From NCBI GenBank assembly GCA_017425745.1, contig JAFOXT010000024.1, forward strand, positions 1 through 9,430: 9,430 bases of DNA. Reading direction: 5' to 3'. The DNA comes from Clostridia bacterium. GTDB taxonomy: Bacteria > Bacillota > Clostridia > Oscillospirales > Acutalibacteraceae. Under the pieces are notes generated by a model. That model saw nothing but the letters and a program-made list of their open reading frames with translations. It did no database searches and was not told the origin of the DNA. Position 1 is the first letter of the stretch. The number at the start of each line of letters is the position of its first letter. Of the stretch, positions 5,948 through 9,430 are shown one piece after another. Position numbers and translations under genes: made by a program.

Positions 5948-7036
5948 ATGAAGGTTACAGAACTTGAAGTAAGGAATTTCCGCAACATTAAAAATGCAGA
6001 AATTGAGCCACACAGCGGAGTTAACGTAATTTTCGGTGAGAATGCTCAGGGTAAAACTAATCTTCTTGAAAGTATATGGCTTTTTACGGCCTGCCGTTCA
6101 TTCAGAAGCTCAAAGGATAACGAGCTTATTAACTTCAACAGCACAAAGGCAGAGCTTTCAATGGATTTTTCAGCCTGGGACAGAGTTCAGCAGGCTCATC
6201 TTGAAATAGGTGAGGGAAGAAAATTTCTTCTTTCGGGAATAAAGAAAAGTCCCACACAGTTTATGGGAGAATTTCTTGCGGTTGTTTTTTCACCCGTTCA
6301 TCTTTCACTTATAAAAGAAGGCCCTTATGAAAGAAGAAGATTCGTTGACACTGCAATAAGTCAGCTGAAGCCTAAGTATGCTGCTTCACTTGCACAGTAC
6401 AATAAAGCAATTCAGCAGAGAAACGTGCTTTTAAAGGACCTTGTTTATCACTCGGAGTTATACGATATTCTTGATGTGTGGGAGGACAGAATTGCATTTT
6501 TTGCTTCGGAAATTATCCGTCAGAGAATTGGATATATAAATAAGCTTTCTCAGTATACCGATGAAATATACAGAGGAATTTCTTCAGGTAAGGAAAAACT
6601 GAGCATCAATTATAATCAGCAGACCGTTGTATGGGGCGACAGCAGGGAAGAGCTTTATGAAAATATGAAGGCTCAGCTTTTTGCTTCAAGAAAAAACGAT
6701 ATTATCTGCGGTTATACATCAGTTGGCCCACACAGAGATGACATTAACGTTGAAATTGACGGTCTTATTGCAAAAAGCTTCGGCTCTCAGGGTCAGCAAA
6801 GGTCAGCAGCCCTTGCAATGAAGCTTGGAGAGGCTGCAGTTGTAAAAAGCTTTTCCGATGAGCAGCCCGTTGCACTTCTTGACGATGTTATGAGTGAGCT
6901 TGATAAGTCAAGACAGAATTATATACTTAACCACATAAAGGACTGGCAGGTTTTCATTACCTGCTGTGACCCGTCAGCCGTTGAAGGACTTAAAACGGGT
7001 AAAAAGTTTGAGATGAAAAACGGAAAAATTTATTAA
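5948..7036 (+). CDS. recF: DNA replication and repair protein RecF
   Basis: The product is 362 aa, typical of RecF, an SMC/ABC-like ATPase that with RecO and RecR loads RecA at single-strand gaps. Walker A is GENAQGKT (30-37), the ABC signature region is FGSQGQQRS (278-286), and Walker B is VALLDD (308-313), followed by VMSELD. It begins 2 nt after the yaaA stop with only a weak AAAGAG ribosome binding site inside yaaA, so translation is probably coupled to yaaA. The C-terminal MKNGKIY looks like a natural end. Its TAA stop (7034-7036), however, lies inside an 18-nt stretch that matches the edge of the remB-flanking repeat element, so the repeat starts at or within the last bases of the gene. 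Confidence 0.98.
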   Translation: MKVTELEVRNFRNIKNAEIEPHSGVNVIFGENAQGKTNLLESIWLFTACRSFRSSKDNELINFNSTKAELSMDFSAWDRVQQAHLEIGEGRKFLLSGIKKSPTQFMGEFLAVVFSPVHLSLIKEGPYERRRFVDTAISQLKPKYAASLAQYNKAIQQRNVLLKDLVYHSELYDILDVWEDRIAFFASEIIRQRIGYINKLSQYTDEIYRGISSGKEKLSINYNQQTVVWGDSREELYENMKAQLFASRKNDIICGYTSVGPHRDDINVEIDGLIAKSFGSQGQQRSAALAMKLGEAAVVKSFSDEQPVALLDDVMSELDKSRQNYILNHIKDWQVFITCCDPSAVEGLKTGKKFEMKNGKIY

Positions 7037-7283
7037 GAGTTAAGATGTGGTCGCAGATTTATGTATCTTAAATATGTCAGATATAGTCTGCGGAGTTGAC
7101 TGAGTTAAATAGGGTAAAAATTTGATTTTATCCGCCTTAACATTCATCAATAAAGAAAATTCTACCCGCCAAATTTATCTTTCTGCTTTGGCGGAATGAA
7201 TATAAAAGCTTACTAGTTGGCTGAAACGGATATAATCGGCGAAGCCCCATAACTCCACACTCCACTCTTCACACTCCAAACTT
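7033..7283 (+). repeat. Structured dispersed element, copy 1 (between recF and remB)
   Basis: This fills the whole recF-remB gap and has no credible ORF. It shares a core with 7600-7801: the distance from GGTCGCAG (7049) to CGGATATAAT (7227) is 178 nt, exactly as in copy 2. Conserved pairings are CGCAGA/TCTGCG (7052-7057 with 7087-7092); TATCCG/CGGATA (7129-7134 with 7227-7232); ATTCAT/ATGAAT (7142-7147 with 7196-7201); and CCGCCAAA/TTTGGCGG (7166-7173 with 7187-7194). A small hairpin, GGC-GAA-GCC, lies at 7238-7246. The right edge consists of degenerate 7-bp units of the ACTCCAC type (7252-7283). The left edge is TTAAGAGTTAAGATGTGG. Two explanations remain open: a non-autonomous mobile repeat, or a structured RNA. 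Confidence 0.78.
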
Positions 7284-7285
7284 AA

Positions 7286-7304
7286 AAAAATCCGGAGGAT
7301 TTTT
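7286..7304 (+). promoter_or_regulatory. Hairpin enclosing the remB ribosome binding site
   Basis: AAAAATCC (7286-7293) and GGATTTTT (7297-7304) form an 8-bp stem around a GGA loop. The remB Shine-Dalgarno GGAGG (7294-7298) lies in the loop and right arm, 9 nt before the ATG at 7308. Folding would limit ribosome access. It also resembles a weak, AT-rich terminator. Confidence 0.5.
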
Positions 7305-7307
7305 AGT

Positions 7308-7562
7308 ATGTATCTTCATTTAGGACAAAGCACGGTTATAACTCACGACGAAATTGTGGGTATTTTTGACCTTGATAATACAACCGTTTCAAAAAAGACC
7401 AGAGATTATCTTTCAAAGGCTGAAAAAGACGGTGCAGTAAATGTTGTTTCTTATGAACTTCCGAAATCATTTATTGTCTGTGAAAAAAAAGGTAAGCAAA
7501 GCGTTTATCTTTCACAGATTTCTACCACAACACTACTTAAAAGAACAGAAGAAGACTTTTAA
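7308..7562 (+). CDS. remB: RemB/YaaB-family small regulatory protein (DUF370-like)
   Basis: This 84-aa protein starts MYLHLGQSTVITHDEIVGIFDLDN, closely resembling B. subtilis YaaB/RemB (MYIHLGDD... IVGIFDF). It also shares the downstream PKSFIV(V/C) and STTTLLKR patterns. In B. subtilis the gene occupies the same position between recF and gyrB, and RemB contributes to extracellular matrix gene control; its partner RemA is the better characterised DNA-binding protein. Whether this organism makes a matrix is unknown. The start ATG has GGAGG 9 nt upstream, within a hairpin. The gene is isolated from both neighbours by about 250-330 bp of repeat DNA on each side, unlike the tight spacing of the preceding genes, so it may be transcribed independently. 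No promoter could be named with confidence. Confidence 0.9.
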   Translation: MYLHLGQSTVITHDEIVGIFDLDNTTVSKKTRDYLSKAEKDGAVNVVSYELPKSFIVCEKKGKQSVYLSQISTTTLLKRTEEDF

Positions 7563-7564
7563 AT

Positions 7565-7597
7565 AAGTGTTTAGAGTTGAGAGTTAAGAGTTGAGAT
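7565..7597 (+). repeat. Left terminal inverted repeat of copy 2
   Basis: It is the reverse complement of 7806-7838 at 32 of 33 positions; the first 28 are perfect and the single mismatch is at 7593. Internally it is built of 7-bp units (GAGTTGA, GAGTTAA, GAGTTGA). Confidence 0.88.
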
Positions 7598-7805
7598 AAG
7601 GTCGCAGATTTATATTTCTGCAAACGGATAACGATAGTCTGCAGAATTAATAAAGATAAAAATTGAAAAGAGTAGATTTTATCCGCTTTTATATTCATAA
7701 ATGAATGAATTCCTACCCGCCAAATTTATGTATCTATATTGGCGGTATGAATATCAAAGATAAGAAGTAAGCTTAAACGGATATAATTGGAGCGTAGCTC
7801 CCCAC

Positions 7806-7838
7806 ATCTTAACTCTTAACTCTCAACTCTAAACACTT
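7806..7838 (-). repeat. Right terminal inverted repeat of copy 2
   Basis: It is the inverted partner of 7565-7597. It is composed of 7-bp units TCTTAAC, TCTTAAC-like, TCTCAAC and TCTAAAC. TTTAAA flanks both outer ends (7558-7563 and 7837-7842), which might be a target duplication but is too AT-rich to be sure. Confidence 0.88.
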
Positions 7839-7892
7839 TAAAATTTCAATATAAATAAATAAGAGAAGATTTTAAAATAGGAGGTATGAGCC

Positions 7893-9430
7893 ATGGATGA
7901 AAACAAGGCTAATGCTGAAAAAATTGAAGAGGTTTCAGTTGCTGCAGAAGAAACTGCACAAGAAGCAATTGAAACAATGAACACCGTTGTAACTGAGGAA
8001 TACAACGCTGACGCAATTCAGGTTCTTGAGGGACTTGAGGCTGTAAGAAAAAGACCGGGTATGTACATCGGTTCAACAGGTCCCAGAGGTCTTCACCACC
8101 TTGTATATGAAATCGTGGATAACTCAATCGACGAAGCCCTTGCAGGCTACTGTACTGATATTGAGGTTGAAATTCTTCCCGGTGATATTATTACTGTTCG
8201 AGACAACGGTCGTGGTATTCCCGTTGGTATTAACGAACAGCAGGGTCTTCCTGCAGTTACTGTTGTTCTTACCGTGCTTCACGCAGGCGGTAAGTTCGGC
8301 GGCAGCGGTTATAAGGTATCAGGCGGTCTTCACGGTGTAGGTTCTTCAGTTGTTAACGCCCTTTCAGAATGGTTCGAGGTTGAGGTTTCTCAGAACGGCC
8401 ACATTCACCACCAGAGATTTGAAAGAGGCCACATTATAACTGACCTTAAGGTTATCGGTGATACAGACAAGACAGGTACCTTTATCAAGTTCAAGCCTGA
8501 CGCTGAAATTTTTACCGAAACTACAATTTATGATTATGAAACTCTTCAGAGACATTTAAGAGAATCTGCTTTCCTCAACGCAGGTCTCAAAATCAGTCTT
8601 ACAGATAAAAGAGACGAAGACAATATAGTAGAAGATATTTTCTGCTATGAAGGCGGTATCGGCTCATTCGTTGAACACATCAACGAAAGCAGAGGACTTA
8701 CTGCAATTCACGAAAAGCCCATTCACTTTTCAGCAGTTGTAGGGGACAGAAGTGCAGAAGTTGCTCTTATGTATAACGACGGCTATAACGAAACAATTCT
8801 CTCCTATGCAAACAACGTTAACACAGTTGACGGCGGTACTCACGAAACAGGCTTCAAAACTGCACTTACAAAGGTATTCAACGAATACGGCAAAAAGTAT
8901 AACTATCTTAAGGATGCAGACAAAAAGCTTTCAGGTGAAGACTGCAGAGAAGGTCTTGTTGCAGTTATTTCTGTTAAGCTTACCGAAGCTCAGTTTGAAG
9001 GACAGACTAAGGGTAAGCTTGGTAACACAGATATTACAAAGCTTGTAAACAACACAGTTTACAGTAAGCTCACTGACTATTTTGAAGAGAATCCTCAGAT
9101 TGCAAAGGCAATCTTCACAAAGGCTCTTGACGCTTCAAGAGCAAGAGAGGCTGCAAGAAAAGCAAGAGAAGCTGCAAGAAGAAAATCACCTCTTGAAAGC
9201 AACTCACTTCCCGGTAAACTTGCAGACTGTACAGAAAAAGATCCCACAAAAACAGAAATTTATATCGTAGAGGGTGACTCGGCAGGTGGCTCTGCAAAGG
9301 AAGGCAGAGACAGAACAATTCAGGCTATTCTTCCTCTTTGGGGTAAAATGCTCAACGTTGAAAAGAGCCGACTTGACAAGGTTGTTTCAAACGAAAAGCT
9401 TCTTCCCGTTGTAACTGCTCTCGGTGCAGG
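7893..9430 (+). CDS. gyrB: DNA gyrase subunit B (3' end outside window)
   Basis: 512 codons are visible before the frame runs off the right edge. GyrB hydrolyses ATP to drive negative supercoiling with GyrA. The GHKL ATPase has E73 (catalytic base) and N77 in EIVDNSIDEA, D104 in VRDNGRGIP and the lid GGLHGVGSS (144-152). The transducer domain follows, and the TOPRIM metal-binding domain begins around EIYIVEGDSAGG (455-466). At 483, LPLWGK has Trp where E. coli GyrB has Lys447 and most Firmicutes have Arg. The N-terminus carries an acidic, Ala/Glu-rich extension of about 35 residues before the conserved NADAIQVLEGLEAVRKRPGMYIG region, longer than in B. subtilis. ATG 7893 is chosen because AGGAGGT (7879-7885) lies 7 nt upstream; the ATG at 7977 has no such site. 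Upstream lies repeat copy 2; gyrA would be expected just beyond the window. Confidence 0.98.
   Translation, partial: MDENKANAEKIEEVSVAAEETAQEAIETMNTVVTEEYNADAIQVLEGLEAVRKRPGMYIGSTGPRGLHHLVYEIVDNSIDEALAGYCTDIEVEILPGDIITVRDNGRGIPVGINEQQGLPAVTVVLTVLHAGGKFGGSGYKVSGGLHGVGSSVVNALSEWFEVEVSQNGHIHHQRFERGHIITDLKVIGDTDKTGTFIKFKPDAEIFTETTIYDYETLQRHLRESAFLNAGLKISLTDKRDEDNIVEDIFCYEGGIGSFVEHINESRGLTAIHEKPIHFSAVVGDRSAEVALMYNDGYNETILSYANNVNTVDGGTHETGFKTALTKVFNEYGKKYNYLKDADKKLSGEDCREGLVAVISVKLTEAQFEGQTKGKLGNTDITKLVNNTVYSKLTDYFEENPQIAKAIFTKALDASRAREAARKAREAARRKSPLESNSLPGKLADCTEKDPTKTEIYIVEGDSAGGSAKEGRDRTIQAILPLWGKMLNVEKSRLDKVVSNEKLLPVVTALGA

Larger units (their letters stand above)
7565..7838 (+). repeat. Structured dispersed element, copy 2 (between remB and gyrB), with terminal inverted repeats
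   Basis: It starts 2 nt after the remB stop and occupies most of the remB-gyrB gap. The core is colinear with copy 1, with the same 178-nt spacing of its end motifs. Pairings are GCAGA/TCTGC (7604-7608 with 7638-7642); TATCCG/CGGATA (7680-7685 with 7778-7783); TATTCAT/ATGAATA (7692-7698 with 7747-7753); and CCGCCAA/TTGGCGG (7717-7723 with 7739-7745). A terminal hairpin, GGAGC-GTA-GCTCC, lies at 7789-7801. The outer 33 bp at each end are inverted repeats. No ORF of note is present. The remaining 7839-7892 is AT-rich leader DNA for gyrB. Confidence 0.82.

Noticed and set aside
7049..7246. A known riboswitch or small RNA gene in the remB flanks
   Set aside because: The pairings do not match any class I recognise, and the presence of a second copy 550 bp away argues for a repeat rather than a cis-regulatory leader of remB.
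7782..7787. TATAAT inside element copy 2 as a gyrB promoter (also present in copy 1 at 7231-7236 as TATAAT)
   Set aside because: The hexamer is perfect but nothing like a -35 element lies 16-18 nt upstream (GATAAG at 17 nt). It is part of a conserved pairing region of the element, so I did not call it.
7558..7842. TTTAAA as target-site duplication of element copy 2
   Set aside because: It occurs on both sides but is a low-complexity palindrome in AT-rich DNA; TTTAAAAT occurs again at 7871-7878, so chance is likely.
9082..9318. Overlapping open frames on both strands inside gyrB (9082-9270 + and 9115-9318 -)
   Set aside because: They are shadows of the gyrB frame, which encodes an uninterrupted, motif-complete GyrB here.

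Overview
The window holds the chromosomal replication origin region of a low-GC Firmicute. The order dnaA - oriC - dnaN - yaaA - recF - remB - gyrB, all on the + strand, is the classic Bacillus/Clostridium arrangement. Protein details fit a clostridial, probably Oscillospirales/Ruminococcaceae-like, gut anaerobe: AT-rich intergenic regions, a short DtxR-type regulator, an Ogg-Nth pair, and GyrB and DnaA sequence variants that I associate, from memory, with that group. The lineage is an inference; no rRNA gene is present.

Left part (1-2700): the C-terminal half of a MATE efflux transporter, cut by the window edge. It is followed by a small DtxR/MntR-family metal-dependent repressor with its own near-perfect promoter and a terminator that overlaps its stop codon. 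Converging on it from the minus strand is a two-gene base-excision repair operon, ogg (8-oxoguanine glycosylase) then nth (endonuclease III). Its promoter diverges from that of dnaA.

Origin (2701-4540): dnaA has a strong promoter and an AT-rich leader of about 100 nt. The 237-bp dnaA-dnaN gap is the oriC. It carries three identical TTTTCCACA boxes on the + strand, degenerate inverted boxes inside a hairpin, and a textbook basal unwinding element: DnaA box, short GC-rich spacer, five perfect CTA (DnaA-trio) repeats, then an AT-rich tract.

Right part (4541-9430): dnaN (sliding clamp), yaaA (S4 RNA-binding protein) and recF are closely packed, with recF only 2 nt after yaaA. remB then sits alone, flanked on both sides by two same-orientation copies of a structured element of about 250-275 bp. 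These elements have conserved hairpins and edges made of degenerate 7-bp repeats. gyrB follows and runs off the right edge; it has a Trp at the position of the E. coli GyrB quinolone-resistance residue Lys447.

The genes themselves are ordinary housekeeping functions: replication initiation, clamp, recombination repair, gyrase and oxidative-damage repair. The least expected content is the remB-flanking repeat family, the related heptanucleotide repeats (one of which encodes the tail of Nth), and the sequence variants in DnaA, its boxes and GyrB. I saw no CRISPR array, transposase gene, tRNA or rRNA, and no defence-system genes.
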